Shown here: piece after piece, positions 34,069 through 43,192 of the stretch
Layout of the letters: every line of letters begins with the position of its first letter
How positions within the stretch are numbered: the stretch's first letter is position 1
NCBI GenBank assembly: GCA_013694695.1
Contig: JACDBX010000093.1
Location: 1 to 45,223, forward strand
Source of the DNA: Gemmatimonadales bacterium
GTDB lineage: Bacteria > Gemmatimonadota > Gemmatimonadetes > Gemmatimonadales > GWC2-71-9
Direction: 5' to 3'
Length of the DNA: 45,223 nt
The notes under the pieces: model-generated
The model's input: the letters and a program-made list of their open reading frames with translations, nothing else
The model's database searches: none
What the model was told of the DNA's origin: nothing
Translations under genes and position numbers: made by a program

Positions 34069-34800
34069 TCATTCCAGGGAGAACGTCACCCTGACCACCG
34101 CCGTGATCTCCTTCTGGCGGTCGGATGTGTCGTACATCCCGTAGTCGTTGACCTCGGTCGAATTGCGGCGCGTGACCTGGAAAACTCCGACCCGGACACC
34201 CTTGATTCGCCCCACCGACGCCTCCACCGCGCCAGCGATCTCCTCGGCACGTGCCTTTGCGTCCCGCGTCGCGTCGGCCAGGAGCGGCCCGCGGATCTCC
34301 GGGAGCTGGGCATACAGGTATTCGGGCGGCTGGCCCACCACCGGGACGCCGCGGTCGAGGAGGGCGGTGAGGTCGCCGGAGAGCGTGGCCACACGGTCGA
34401 CGTCTGTGCTGCGCACCTCAAGCTGCCGTGTCACCTGGTATCCCAGGATCCTGCCAGTCGGGTTGCCGTTGATGTACTCGTTCTGGATCATCGTGAACGG
34501 GGCGCGGAGGGTGAGCGCGCTGTCGGGAAATCCCTGCGCGACGAGAAATGCCCGGGCCTTCTCCGCGCCGTCCTGCGCATTCCGGGTGGCCTCGGCCTGT
34601 GTCTGCCCACCACCGGTGACATCTAGCCGCCAGACAGCGAGGTCGGAATTCACGGCACGCTTGGCCGATCCGGTGACTGTGATCTCGTCGCCTGCACGCT
34701 TCAGGTTGCCGACCGCGTAGGCGCCGATCGCGGCGGCGACAACGAGTGCAATCGCCATGATCAGTGCAGCGCGCGTGGCGCCAGACGCATTGGCGGACAT
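34069..34800 (-). CDS. SIMPL-domain protein (DUF541 family)
   Basis: This 243-residue protein has one N-terminal membrane helix (AALIMAIALVVAAAIGAYAVGNL) and a periplasmic SIMPL domain. ITVTGSAKRAVNSDLAVWRLDVTG, the DATRDAKARAEEIAGAVEASVGRIKGVRVG block, and the final EITAVVRVTFSLE are the conserved family elements. Family members are linked to oxidative-stress tolerance and outer-membrane channels, but the molecular function is unknown. ATG 34800 is chosen because GAGGAG precedes it at 7 nt; a TTG two codons earlier is possible. It lies 10 bp after the arginase gene and is probably cotranscribed with it. Confidence 0.88.
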   Translation of the reverse strand: MSANASGATRAALIMAIALVVAAAIGAYAVGNLKRAGDEITVTGSAKRAVNSDLAVWRLDVTGGGQTQAEATRNAQDGAEKARAFLVAQGFPDSALTLRAPFTMIQNEYINGNPTGRILGYQVTRQLEVRSTDVDRVATLSGDLTALLDRGVPVVGQPPEYLYAQLPEIRGPLLADATRDAKARAEEIAGAVEASVGRIKGVRVGVFQVTRRNSTEVNDYGMYDTSDRQKEITAVVRVTFSLE

Positions 34801-34810
34801 CAGCAACTCC

Positions 34811-35716
34811 TCAGATGATGCGCTTGCCGAACGCGCTCGCCATCAGGCCGACGGCGAGCTCTGCGGTGTGGTTGAATCGATCGAGCACAGGGTTCACTTC
34901 GACCAGGTCCATGCTGACCACGCGACCGGTGTCCCACATCGTTTCCATAGCCAGGTGCGCCTCTCGGTACGTCGCGCCCCCGCGCACCGGCGTGCCCACG
35001 CCCGGCGCCTCCTGGGGATCGACAAAGTCGAGATCGAGCGAAACATGAAGCCCGTCGGTACCGTCGCTCACCTTCGCGATCGCCTCGGCGAGCACGGCGC
35101 GCATCCCGCGCTCGTCGATATCGCGCATGGTGTAGATCGTGACACCGAACGCCCTCGCGTTGGCGCGCTCGGCCTGGTCGAGGTCGCGGGCGCCGATAAT
35201 GACAACGTGTTCAGGCCGGACCGCCGGCCCGGGCTGGGCGATCCCGACCATGCCGGGGTCACCATGCCCGAGGAGATGCGCCACCGGCATCCCGTGCACG
35301 TTCCCGCTGAGCGTGCTCTCGGGGGTGTTGAGGTCGGCGTGCGCGTCGATCCACAGCACGCCGAGCCGTTGGTTGCGTTCGGCCAGCGCGTTCGCGACGC
35401 CAGCCACCGAGCCCGCACCCAGTGAGTGATCGCCGCCGAGCACCAGCGGGATCCGGCCATCACGGACGATCGCGGCGGTTCGCTGCGCGACCTCGTGGCA
35501 AACGGCGGTGATCGTCGGCAGGTAGTCGATGCCCGCCCCGAATCGCAGCGTTTCGTGAGTCGGCACCGCGACATCACCCGTATCGATCACGTCGTGACCG
35601 AGTTGCTCAAGGCGGGAAGCAAGCTGCGCGAGGCGGACGGCTGACGGGCCCATCTCGACACCGCGGCGCGCTGCACCGAGATCGAGGGGAACACCGAGTA
35701 TGGAGATCGCTGCCAT
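34811..35716 (-). CDS. rocF: Arginase
   Basis: The 301-residue binuclear manganese enzyme hydrolyses arginine to ornithine and urea. All expected metal ligands are visible: His97 in GGDHS, Asp124, His126 and Asp128 in WIDAHADLN, and Asp228 and Asp230 in SLDLDFVDP. GNVHGMPVAHLLG and TYREAHLAMETM also match the RocF-type arginase family, whereas agmatinases differ in the loop after GGDHS. The length is typical. The start is supported by a TATCGT box 6 nt upstream. SIMPL follows in the same unit. Its ornithine and urea products would feed nitrogen and glutamate metabolism, in keeping with the peptidases and permeases nearby. Confidence 0.94.
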   Translation of the reverse strand: MAAISILGVPLDLGAARRGVEMGPSAVRLAQLASRLEQLGHDVIDTGDVAVPTHETLRFGAGIDYLPTITAVCHEVAQRTAAIVRDGRIPLVLGGDHSLGAGSVAGVANALAERNQRLGVLWIDAHADLNTPESTLSGNVHGMPVAHLLGHGDPGMVGIAQPGPAVRPEHVVIIGARDLDQAERANARAFGVTIYTMRDIDERGMRAVLAEAIAKVSDGTDGLHVSLDLDFVDPQEAPGVGTPVRGGATYREAHLAMETMWDTGRVVSMDLVEVNPVLDRFNHTAELAVGLMASAFGKRII

Positions 35717-35722
35717 GGCGGA

Positions 35723-35728
35723 ACGATA
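35723..35728 (-). promoter_or_regulatory. Candidate -10 box (TATCGT) of arginase
   Basis: On the minus strand TATCGT is followed by six bases and then the ATG at 35716, repeating the geometry seen at icd and the GNAT gene. No ribosome binding site fits in this space. Confidence 0.4.
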
Positions 35729-35809
35729 ACCCCGCTGCGGCTACCGGATGGTCTCCCCCGGCGCCGGCGAGAGGACCCGGGGTCCTGACTGCTCCGGCGG
35801 TGTCGGTGC

Positions 35810-35837
35810 TTGCGGAGGCGGGGGGGCGCGCTAGGAT
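35810..35837 (+). promoter_or_regulatory. Candidate promoter of the S9-cupredoxin-YceI operon
   Basis: TTGCGG (35810-35815) and TAGGAT (35832-35837) are separated by 16 bp. Transcription would begin near 35844, giving a leader of about 33 nt before ATG 35877. Confidence 0.5.
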
Positions 35838-35876
35838 ACCTGCGGAGAACTCACCGCCTTCCCCGGACGATAACTG

Positions 35877-38309
35877 ATGCTCAAGATCCGCACGTTCGCG
35901 TTCGCCTGTTTCGTCGGCGTCCCCGTGACGCTTCTCCCCGCGCAGGGCACGACCGCAAGTTACCGGGACGCCCCCGACGCGATCGCGCGCATGCTCGATG
36001 CGCGACCCACTCCAGTCCTCGCGCTCTCACCGCGGCGAAACTGGTTCGTGGTGCTCGAACGACGGGGCATGCCCACGATCGCCGAGATCGCCGAACCGCA
36101 CCTCAAGCTCGCGGGGACCCGGCTGAATCCGGCGACGAATGGACCGGCCGGCACCTCGGGGTATGTGGGCATGACGCTGCAGCGCGTGTCAGATCGAAAG
36201 CAGGTTGCCGTTGCAACGCCCGAGGGGGGGCGACTCGGCGGACCGCAGTGGGCGCCTGACGGACGCCACTTTGTCTTCACGCAGACGCTCGACGACGGAA
36301 TCGCGCTGTACCTCGCCGATACCACCGGGCAGGTTCGTCAATTGATGGGTCCGATGCTCAACGGTGCGCATGGCAGCACCTGTGATTGGCTCGACAGTGG
36401 CACCCGCCTGCTCTGCGCCACGATCCCGGCGGGTCGCGGTCCCGCACCCGCCCGCTCGAACACGCCGGCCGCGCCGATGACGCAGGAGTCGGACGGTCGG
36501 GCTTCGCCCGCCCCGACGTATCAGGATTTGCTGCGGGACACGCAAGACGAGGTGCTGTTCGATCATTACTTCGCCACCCAGTACATGATCGTCGGGATCG
36601 ACGGCAAGACGGAGCCGTTCGGCCAGGCCGGCCTGGTAACCAGCGTGAACCCGTCTCCCGACGGGCAGTGGTTCGTGGTCGAGACGATCCAGCGTCCGTA
36701 CTCGTATCTCCATCCGTGGTCCCGATTCCCGTCGCGCACCGAATTGTGGCGTCCCGACGGCACCGTTGCCCGGGTGCTGCTCGATCGTCCGACGATCGAG
36801 ACCGCTCCGAATGTGCGGGGCGCGGTGCTGCCCGGGCCGCGAGGCTATCGCTGGCGCAGCGACGCACCTGCCACGCTGGTGTGGACCGAGGCGCTCGACG
36901 GCGGCGACCCGCGCAAGGAGGCGGCGCGTCGAGACCGGATCCTGACGCTGGACGCACCGTTCACGGCAGAGCCGCGGACCTTTCTCGAGACCGAGTGGCG
37001 CGCTGGCGGGATCACCTGGGGTCGCGACAACTTCGCATTGGTGACCGAAACGTGGCCCCGCGATCGAAAGGTTCGGACCTGGATTGTCGATCCGTCGAAT
37101 CCCGCCGCGGCGCCTCGTCTGCTCTGGGACCGGTCGAGCGAGGACCAGTACGGCAACCCGGGATTGCCGATGATGATGCAAACGGCCGACGGTCGATCGC
37201 TACTGCACTTCTCGCGCGACGGCAAGTCGTTGTGGCTGACCGGAACCGGTGCAAGCACCGAAGGCAACCGACCGTTCCTCGACCGACTCGATCTCGCCAC
37301 GCTCAAGACGACGCGGCTCTTCCGTTCGCAGGCGCCGTACTACGAATCGGTGGTGGCTGCGCTCGACGCCGATGCTGGCGTCTTCCTCACGTCGCGCCAG
37401 TCGGCCAGCGAGCCATCGAACTACTTCCAGCGTGACATGATCCGCCGCCGCGCGCCGGTGCAGCTCACCGATGCTCGCGATCCGGCGCCCGAGTTCGCGG
37501 GGGTGACTTCGCGGATAATCACGTATACCAGGGCAGATGGCGTCAAGCTGTCGGGCAAGCTCTACCTCCCGGCGGGGTACGACCCCGTGAAGCAGGGTCC
37601 GCTGCCGTTCCTCTTCTGGGTGTATCCCGCCGAGTTCGCCACCGCGGAGGCGGCGTCGCAGGTGACGGGGTCGCCCTACACCTTCACGAGACCAGGTGGG
37701 GCGTCGCACCTCTTCCTGCTCACCCAGGGGTACGGGATCCTCGACAATCCGACCTTCCCGATCGTCGAGCAAGATGGCCGCGAATCGAACGACACCTACG
37801 TCGAGCAGCTAGAGCTCTCCGCCAAGGCCGCGATCGACACACTGGTCGCGATGGGCGTGGCTGATCGCGAGCGCATCGCCGTGGGCGGGCACTCGTACGG
37901 AGCGTTCACGACCGCGAATCTCCTCGCCCATACGCGGCTCTTCAAGGCGGGCATCGCGCGCAGTGGTGCCTACAACCGGACGCTCACCCCGTTCGGTTTC
38001 CAGAGCGAGCAGCGCACCTACTGGGAAGCACAGGACACATACATGAAGATGTCGCCATTCAACTACGCCAACAGCATCAAGGATCCGATCCTCTTCATCC
38101 ACGGCGCCGACGACAACAACCAGGGGACATTCCCGGTGCAATCCGAACGGATGTACGCCGCCGTACAGGGCAATGGTGGCACCACCCGCCTGGTCATGCT
38201 CCCCGGTGAGGCACACGGATACTCGGCGCGCGAGTCGGTGGGCCAGACCGTGGCAGAGATGACCGAATGGCTCGACCGGTTCCTGAAGCAGCGGGCGATG
38301 GTGCCGTGA
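35877..38309 (+). CDS. Secreted prolyl-oligopeptidase-family S9 peptidase (glutamyl endopeptidase-like)
   Basis: This 810-residue secreted serine peptidase has a signal peptide (FAFACFVGVPVTLLPAQG), an N-terminal beta-propeller, and a C-terminal alpha/beta hydrolase. The nucleophile is Ser673 in GGHSYGAF. Catalytic Asp is 745 or 746 in IHGADDNNQGT, and His780 is in GEAHGYSARES. The GADDNNQGTFPVQSERMYAAVQGNG segment and GHSYGAF resemble the S9D branch that includes plant chloroplast glutamyl endopeptidase, which cleaves after Glu. It would digest peptides rather than folded proteins. It opens a four-gene run with a cupredoxin lipoprotein, a barrel and a YceI protein. ATG 35877 is chosen from the signal peptide. 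Confidence 0.92.
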   Translation: MLKIRTFAFACFVGVPVTLLPAQGTTASYRDAPDAIARMLDARPTPVLALSPRRNWFVVLERRGMPTIAEIAEPHLKLAGTRLNPATNGPAGTSGYVGMTLQRVSDRKQVAVATPEGGRLGGPQWAPDGRHFVFTQTLDDGIALYLADTTGQVRQLMGPMLNGAHGSTCDWLDSGTRLLCATIPAGRGPAPARSNTPAAPMTQESDGRASPAPTYQDLLRDTQDEVLFDHYFATQYMIVGIDGKTEPFGQAGLVTSVNPSPDGQWFVVETIQRPYSYLHPWSRFPSRTELWRPDGTVARVLLDRPTIETAPNVRGAVLPGPRGYRWRSDAPATLVWTEALDGGDPRKEAARRDRILTLDAPFTAEPRTFLETEWRAGGITWGRDNFALVTETWPRDRKVRTWIVDPSNPAAAPRLLWDRSSEDQYGNPGLPMMMQTADGRSLLHFSRDGKSLWLTGTGASTEGNRPFLDRLDLATLKTTRLFRSQAPYYESVVAALDADAGVFLTSRQSASEPSNYFQRDMIRRRAPVQLTDARDPAPEFAGVTSRIITYTRADGVKLSGKLYLPAGYDPVKQGPLPFLFWVYPAEFATAEAASQVTGSPYTFTRPGGASHLFLLTQGYGILDNPTFPIVEQDGRESNDTYVEQLELSAKAAIDTLVAMGVADRERIAVGGHSYGAFTTANLLAHTRLFKAGIARSGAYNRTLTPFGFQSEQRTYWEAQDTYMKMSPFNYANSIKDPILFIHGADDNNQGTFPVQSERMYAAVQGNGGTTRLVMLPGEAHGYSARESVGQTVAEMTEWLDRFLKQRAMVP

Positions 38310-38338
38310 CCCGCTATCCCCAATTCAGTGGAGTCCTG

Positions 38339-39064
38339 ATGCGACGCGCCCCGTGGATCATGCTCATCATTGCCCTCGTGGCCGCAGGTTGTGGAGGCGG
38401 CAGCGACGGCGGCACCAACCCACCGCCCCCGCCGCCTCCGCCGGGACCACCACCGCCACCACCGCCGCCTCCACCACCACCCGCCTCACCACCGACCGTG
38501 ACACTCGCGGGCGGTGCGGGCCAGGCCGCGCCACTCGGATCTCGCCTGGATGCCCCGATGCGCATCGTGGTCACCCGAGACGGCGCTCCGCTGGTCGGCC
38601 AGACCGTGACATGGTCCACCAGCGCACTCCACGGCTTCTTCGACCAGACGGTCACGCAGACCGCGGCCGACGGGTCGACCACGGTCTTCTGGACGCTGGG
38701 CATACCCACTGGCACCCAGACGGGCACGGCATCGGTGACGGGGGCCAATCCGCTGACGTTTTCCGCCACTGCAACGGCTGGTCAGACGGGAAGTCCGGTC
38801 GAAGTTCGCCTGACCTCGATCAACGGCTTCCGCTACCAGCCTGCGAACGTGGTGATCGCGGCCGGGACAACGGTTCGCTGGATCTGGGACGACGACCTCC
38901 ATGACGTGGTGTCGAGCGGCACGCCATCCTTCCCGGGTATCGGAGGCTTCTCGCCGCCCAAGACCTATGAATTCACGTTCACCACACCCGGTACCTATCG
39001 GTACTTCTGCAGCTTTCACGGAACCGCCAACACCGGGATGCGCGGTGTGGTGGTGGTGCAATGA
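38339..39064 (+). CDS. Cupredoxin-domain lipoprotein with polyproline linker
   Basis: The 241-residue protein has a lipoprotein signal (MLIIALVAAGC, cleavage at the Cys) followed by GGGSDGG and a long, nearly pure proline tract of about 20 residues with a single Gly. Next comes a bacterial Ig-like segment (LAGGAGQAAPLG...FSATA). The C-terminus, from about residue 160, is a plastocyanin-like copper domain with ligands His188 (DLHDV), Cys224 and His227 (YFCSFHG) and Met234 (NTGMRG). This fits a mononuclear type 1 site for periplasmic electron transfer. ATG 38339 has GGAG 5 nt upstream; GTG 38306 is the alternative. The next gene overlaps its stop (ATGA). Attachment at the membrane plus the rigid proline spacer suggests it reaches a distant partner. 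Confidence 0.9.
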   Translation: MRRAPWIMLIIALVAAGCGGGSDGGTNPPPPPPPPGPPPPPPPPPPPPASPPTVTLAGGAGQAAPLGSRLDAPMRIVVTRDGAPLVGQTVTWSTSALHGFFDQTVTQTAADGSTTVFWTLGIPTGTQTGTASVTGANPLTFSATATAGQTGSPVEVRLTSINGFRYQPANVVIAAGTTVRWIWDDDLHDVVSSGTPSFPGIGGFSPPKTYEFTFTTPGTYRYFCSFHGTANTGMRGVVVVQ

Positions 39065-39885
39065 AGATGAGGGAGTGGGGAGTGCTGCTGGCGGCGCTGA
39101 TGGGGCCAGGTGCACTCGCGGCGCAGGGCGAATGCTATCCTTCAAAAACGTCCAACGAGGCAAAAACGTTCGCGATTCTTTCGGTACCGGTCGCGTTCAC
39201 CGGGGCACGCTCACCGGCGCCGAATCCGAAGGGATGGGCGCTGGGCATTGAGGTGGCTTCGCTTCCCGGCGTCGACCCCGAAACTGCGACTCCGACCACC
39301 TGCCGACCGGGGAAGGGCCCCGAGAATACTGACCCCATTCCGGTGCTCATTCGGCCGCGCCTGGCCGTGGCGGTCGGGGGCTTCCTGCTCGAGGCCGGAT
39401 GGACGCCGCCGATCCGGCTGAACGGCGTGAAGTCGAGCCTGGTGAGCCTCGCGGTCGCGCGACCCTTCGCGCTCACCAGCGACCTCACACTCGGCGTGCG
39501 CGCCCACGCGGTGCTCGGTTCGCTCACGGCACCGGTCACGTGTGACGACGATGCGCTTACCGACATCACCAGTGAGTGCTTTGGCGGAACTCGGTCGGAT
39601 GATCGCTGGCAGCCGGGCGTCCACGGCGTGGAGGCAGTGCTCGGCGTTCGTGGTCGAGTGCGTCCGCATGCCGGAATCGGCTACACCCGGTTGCGTCCGC
39701 GCTTCAGGGTAAACTTCACCAATTCCGTCGGCGACACCGATCGCCGCTTCATCGCCGTCGATCTCGATCGGGTGGCGCTCTTTGCGGGGGTGAGCACCGC
39801 AGTCGGCCCACTCCGCGCCACCGCCGAGGGGTATGCCACGGTCGGTGACGCGATCACGGCGCGCCTGGTGGTCCGCTACCAGTGA
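39061..39885 (+). CDS. Predicted outer-membrane barrel protein, unknown function
   Basis: I do not recognise the family. The 274-residue product has a signal peptide (GVLLAALMGPGALAAQG) and then beta-rich sequence with alternating hydrophobic residues (LAVAVGGFLLEAGWTPP, SSLVSLAVARPFAL, LTLGVRAHAVLGSL, AVLGVRGRVRPHAGIGYTRLRPRF, VALFAGVSTAVGPL), ending ITARLVVRYQ. Such a C-terminal strand is usual for outer-membrane barrels. Several Cys residues (GECYP, TTCRPG, VTCDDD, SECFGG) may form disulfides. The start overlaps the cupredoxin stop (ATGA), and the YceI start overlaps its own stop. A partnership with the cupredoxin lipoprotein is inferred from this coupling. Confidence 0.75.
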   Translation: MKMREWGVLLAALMGPGALAAQGECYPSKTSNEAKTFAILSVPVAFTGARSPAPNPKGWALGIEVASLPGVDPETATPTTCRPGKGPENTDPIPVLIRPRLAVAVGGFLLEAGWTPPIRLNGVKSSLVSLAVARPFALTSDLTLGVRAHAVLGSLTAPVTCDDDALTDITSECFGGTRSDDRWQPGVHGVEAVLGVRGRVRPHAGIGYTRLRPRFRVNFTNSVGDTDRRFIAVDLDRVALFAGVSTAVGPLRATAEGYATVGDAITARLVVRYQ

Positions 39886-40439
39886 TGCGGTGGTCGGCGA
39901 TTGGCCTTGCCCTGGCGATGACCGCCCCGGCGGGTGCGCAGGCGATTTCCTCGTTCGGCGCGGTGCACGGTAACGTGGCCTTCGACGCAAAGGCAACGCT
40001 TGGCGATTTCACCGGGACGAGCGAGAGCGTGAGCGGACGCATCGTCGGCGCCGCCGCGGTGGAGGGGGTGCGTGGTTGGGTCGAGTTTCCTGCCGCGTCG
40101 CTGCGCACCGGCAACGGCAAGCGGGACCGCGACATGCGTTCGTCGCTCGAGGTGGAGAAGTTTCCCGTGATCCGCTTCGAACTCGACGCCATCCGGGCGG
40201 GGGCTGTGTCAGGCGATTCGATCCCCGTGACGCTCCGTGGGCGGTTCACGATTCACGGCGTGACCCGCATCACCGCAGTGCGCGGCTGGGGGTGGGTGAC
40301 GGCCACCGCCGTGCGCTTCCACGGCAGCACGCCGATGTCACTCCTCGATCACGATATCGGCGGCTTGAGCAAGGCGTTCGGGCTGCTGAAGATGCAGCCC
40401 GACATCGTGGTGAGAATGGACCTGAGCTTCACGAACTGA
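39885..40439 (+). CDS. YceI family periplasmic protein
   Basis: This 184-residue secreted protein has a signal peptide (AIGLALAMTAPAGAQA) and a YceI lipocalin-like domain. VAFDAKATLGDFTGTSESVSGRI, GWVEFPAASLRTGNGKRDRDMRSSLEVEKFPVIRFEL and the V/TLRGRFTIHGVTR segment are the family hallmarks. YceI proteins bind amphiphilic isoprenoid-like molecules in a barrel. ATG 39885 gives the TGATG junction with the preceding stop; GTG 39882 is an alternative one codon upstream. As the last gene of the S9-cupredoxin-barrel run it may bring a quinone-type ligand to a copper electron carrier, which is speculation. It is convergent with the M14 peptidase, with 18 bp between stops. Confidence 0.9.
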   Translation: MRWSAIGLALAMTAPAGAQAISSFGAVHGNVAFDAKATLGDFTGTSESVSGRIVGAAAVEGVRGWVEFPAASLRTGNGKRDRDMRSSLEVEKFPVIRFELDAIRAGAVSGDSIPVTLRGRFTIHGVTRITAVRGWGWVTATAVRFHGSTPMSLLDHDIGGLSKAFGLLKMQPDIVVRMDLSFTN

Positions 40440-40457
40440 CCAGCTCGTTTGCCCGGG

Positions 40458-43139
40458 CTACTCCCCGTACAGCACGTTGAAGACGAACCGATAGGTGCCG
40501 GTCGGCTGCGCCCGGAAGACCACCTCCGGCCCGTAGAGATACACCATCCCGCGGCCAACCCGCGCCGACGCCATCGTGACGCCCCCCTCCAGGTACGCCT
40601 GCCCGTGCGCCCATCCCGACCGAAGCGGCGCCGCCGAGCTGAACCATGCCAGCGGGGTGACGCCGCGCGCGATCGCATCAGGTGCGAGGCGGAACACCGG
40701 CGAATTGTCGAACATCACCATCGCGGTTGATTTCGCGCCAGCTGCCGCCGGACGAGTGGAGTCGACGGCAACCTGCAGAATCGAGCCTGGCACGTAGTAG
40801 CGATCGCGCGGCAACGGCCGCAACGTGCCATCGGCCTGGCGCTCGACAAGGTGGTTCTCCATCGGGAGGTCGAGGTGCCGCGCGAGTGCCGACGCCGACG
40901 AGCCGATCGCGATGATCCGCCCGCCCGCTTCGACGAAGCGACGCAACTCGGGAACGGTGTTTGCCACCGACACACGGCCGACCCAATCGCGATACTCCGC
41001 CGGCACCGAAGCCGAATCCGGGCCGCCACCACCCGCTCCCTGCCGCGTATCGGCAGTGGGAATCGCGCCATTGACGAAGATCAGCACGTCGAAGTCTCGG
41101 TTCAGCGATCCCTGATCGAGACGCTTCGGGTAGACGAGCTCGAACGGCATATCGTACTGCTCCAGCAACCAGCGAGTCCATCCCGATTCCATCGACCCGC
41201 CGTACCGATCCCAGAGCCCGACGCGCAGCGGCTTGACGTTGGTGCCGCGCACGCTGCCCGCGGCGGAGGTGGGGAGGGAGCGTTCGCGGGCGAGCTTCGA
41301 CAGGATATCGCGGCTGGCTGGTGATGCGGGAACGATGAAGTCACCGCCGCTGATGCGCTCCACGCGCTGGTGAGCGGCGATCAGCTGGTTGACCGCCAGG
41401 AACGCGTCAGTCGCGGTGGGCGAGATCCGCCATGCAGTGGCGCCCGCATCGAACGGCGCCGGATCAGGCACGATGCGTTCAGTGGTGACGAGCTCGAGCG
41501 GTGCGTCGAATGCGTCGAGCACGCGATCGAACGCGAAGCCCATCTGGTAGGCGAGTGTCCAGCCGGCGTTGTCGTATGGCGCCTTCGGTGGGCCACCCGG
41601 ATACTGCAAGTCTGTCGGGTGGTCCTGTGGCTCGAACATGTCGAGCACATGCGGGCGGAACGCCTGGTCGGTGCGCACCACGAACGAGCCCGCGGGATAG
41701 CGCTTTCCGTTGGCGGTGAACGCCGACGTCGCCTTGTGGATCTCGATCCCGCTGGTCGACAGCGCCTGCAGGAAATCCACCACCGCACCCATCTCGGCCT
41801 GCCCGGCGGGGATCACGTACGCCCGCGGGTCGCGTCGTACGGAATCCCGCAGCACCGCCTCGCCGGCGCGCTGCGCGGCCTGAGCTCCCTGTGCATCTGG
41901 TGTGCCCGCGGCCTGTGCTGCGGCGGAGGCCGCTGCAATCAACCCGGGCGTGTGCGTCCAGGTGTCGGTCGACCCGCGGTCGATCGAGTTGCGGCCCATC
42001 CGCCAGATGTTGAAGAGGAGATCTTCACGATATCGGCTCGCGAGGTCGAGAACGGCGCGATTCGCCGTCATCGAGTAGTCGATCGACTGACGGAAGTGCC
42101 ACGTCCCCCACGCAACCGGCATTGCCTGCCCGCCGGCGGGAAGCTGCCGGTCATAGCGCAACGGAATCTGCATCGGCGTCGGCGATCCGATCGTCTCGGT
42201 GAGCAGGCCGATGATGTTGTGAAAGTACGCCGTGGTGCGAAGCCCGCCGTTCCACCACGTCGAGTAGTTGGCTGCATCCCGCGACACCGTTCCACCCTTG
42301 CCCTCGGCGGTGAACCGCCGGTGCATTGCGGCGCCGACAAAATCGAGGCCGGTGGGAATCATCGGGTCATAGGCGTAGTTGAACGGATCGCGGAAGGGCG
42401 GGGCGAACATTACGGTACCGGCCGGGCCGGTCTGGTGGTGGTTGTACATGATCTGTGGGTACCACTCGCGATACATCGTGCGGCTGATGTTCTGCGATTC
42501 CACCTGTGCATTGCGATAGAAGTCGCGGTTGTTGTCGTGGCCGATGTACTTCTGGTAGAGCCGCGGAATCCCGCTGTAGCTCCGGCGGCTGGAGTCGGCC
42601 TCCTGCATGTACCATCCCGACACCAGGTCCTGCCCGTCGGGGTTGGCGTGTACTGCGAGGATGATCACGTCGTCGAGGATCCGGAGCGTCTCCGGGTCAT
42701 CCTGCGAGACGAACTGCCACACCGTCTCCATCAGTTGGTGCGCGCCGAGCACCTCGGTGGCGTGCAGCCCGCCATCGATCCAGATGATCGCCTTGCCGTT
42801 CATTGCCGTCTTACGCGCGGTGGCCTCGTCGATCCGGCCGCGGGCCAACTGCTCGCTGGCGCGGCGATACTCCTCGCGGCGCGCCAGATTCTCGGGCGAC
42901 GAGATGATCGCCATCACCTGCGGGCGACCCTCGGCGGTGGTCCCGATGGTGTCGAGCACCATCCGGGGCGATTCGGTCGCAAGCTTCTCCCACCAACGAT
43001 GCAGCTGCGTGTAGGTGGCGAGCCGATAGTCGGCGCCGATCGCGAAGCCGAGTGCCTGTTCGGGGGTGGTGAGACGCTGCTGTGCGGCGAGTGGCGAACC
43101 GAGGAGCATCAGGAGCGCGAACACGCGACGAGCGGTCAT
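40458..43139 (-). CDS. Secreted M14 zinc carboxypeptidase
   Basis: This 893-residue secreted metallopeptidase has a signal peptide (VFALLMLLGSPLAAQQ) and an M14 domain in its first half. His126 and Glu129 in GGLHATEV are zinc ligands, and the third lies in MYNHHQTG. NPDGQDL, HDNNRDFY and ETIGSP (with the catalytic-region Glu) are usual for M14 proteins of this large type. The C-terminal half, about residues 430-890, is beta-rich without a named domain and may mediate binding. Family members remove C-terminal residues from proteins or peptidoglycan peptides. The start is set by the signal peptide. The small membrane protein gene ends 53 bp upstream. With S8, S9, M19 and NlpC it completes a secreted peptidase set. 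Confidence 0.92.
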   Translation of the reverse strand: MTARRVFALLMLLGSPLAAQQRLTTPEQALGFAIGADYRLATYTQLHRWWEKLATESPRMVLDTIGTTAEGRPQVMAIISSPENLARREEYRRASEQLARGRIDEATARKTAMNGKAIIWIDGGLHATEVLGAHQLMETVWQFVSQDDPETLRILDDVIILAVHANPDGQDLVSGWYMQEADSSRRSYSGIPRLYQKYIGHDNNRDFYRNAQVESQNISRTMYREWYPQIMYNHHQTGPAGTVMFAPPFRDPFNYAYDPMIPTGLDFVGAAMHRRFTAEGKGGTVSRDAANYSTWWNGGLRTTAYFHNIIGLLTETIGSPTPMQIPLRYDRQLPAGGQAMPVAWGTWHFRQSIDYSMTANRAVLDLASRYREDLLFNIWRMGRNSIDRGSTDTWTHTPGLIAAASAAAQAAGTPDAQGAQAAQRAGEAVLRDSVRRDPRAYVIPAGQAEMGAVVDFLQALSTSGIEIHKATSAFTANGKRYPAGSFVVRTDQAFRPHVLDMFEPQDHPTDLQYPGGPPKAPYDNAGWTLAYQMGFAFDRVLDAFDAPLELVTTERIVPDPAPFDAGATAWRISPTATDAFLAVNQLIAAHQRVERISGGDFIVPASPASRDILSKLARERSLPTSAAGSVRGTNVKPLRVGLWDRYGGSMESGWTRWLLEQYDMPFELVYPKRLDQGSLNRDFDVLIFVNGAIPTADTRQGAGGGGPDSASVPAEYRDWVGRVSVANTVPELRRFVEAGGRIIAIGSSASALARHLDLPMENHLVERQADGTLRPLPRDRYYVPGSILQVAVDSTRPAAAGAKSTAMVMFDNSPVFRLAPDAIARGVTPLAWFSSAAPLRSGWAHGQAYLEGGVTMASARVGRGMVYLYGPEVVFRAQPTGTYRFVFNVLYGE

Positions 43140-43192
43140 TGGCTGTCCGGTGGGGATTCAGGAATCAGGGAGGCTCACGAGATGCAAGGAAA

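Noticed and set aside
38424-38490. CCA/CCG-rich tract as a satellite or sequencing artefact
   Set aside because: It keeps the frame of the lipoprotein and encodes a plausible proline spacer between lipid anchor and Ig-like domain.
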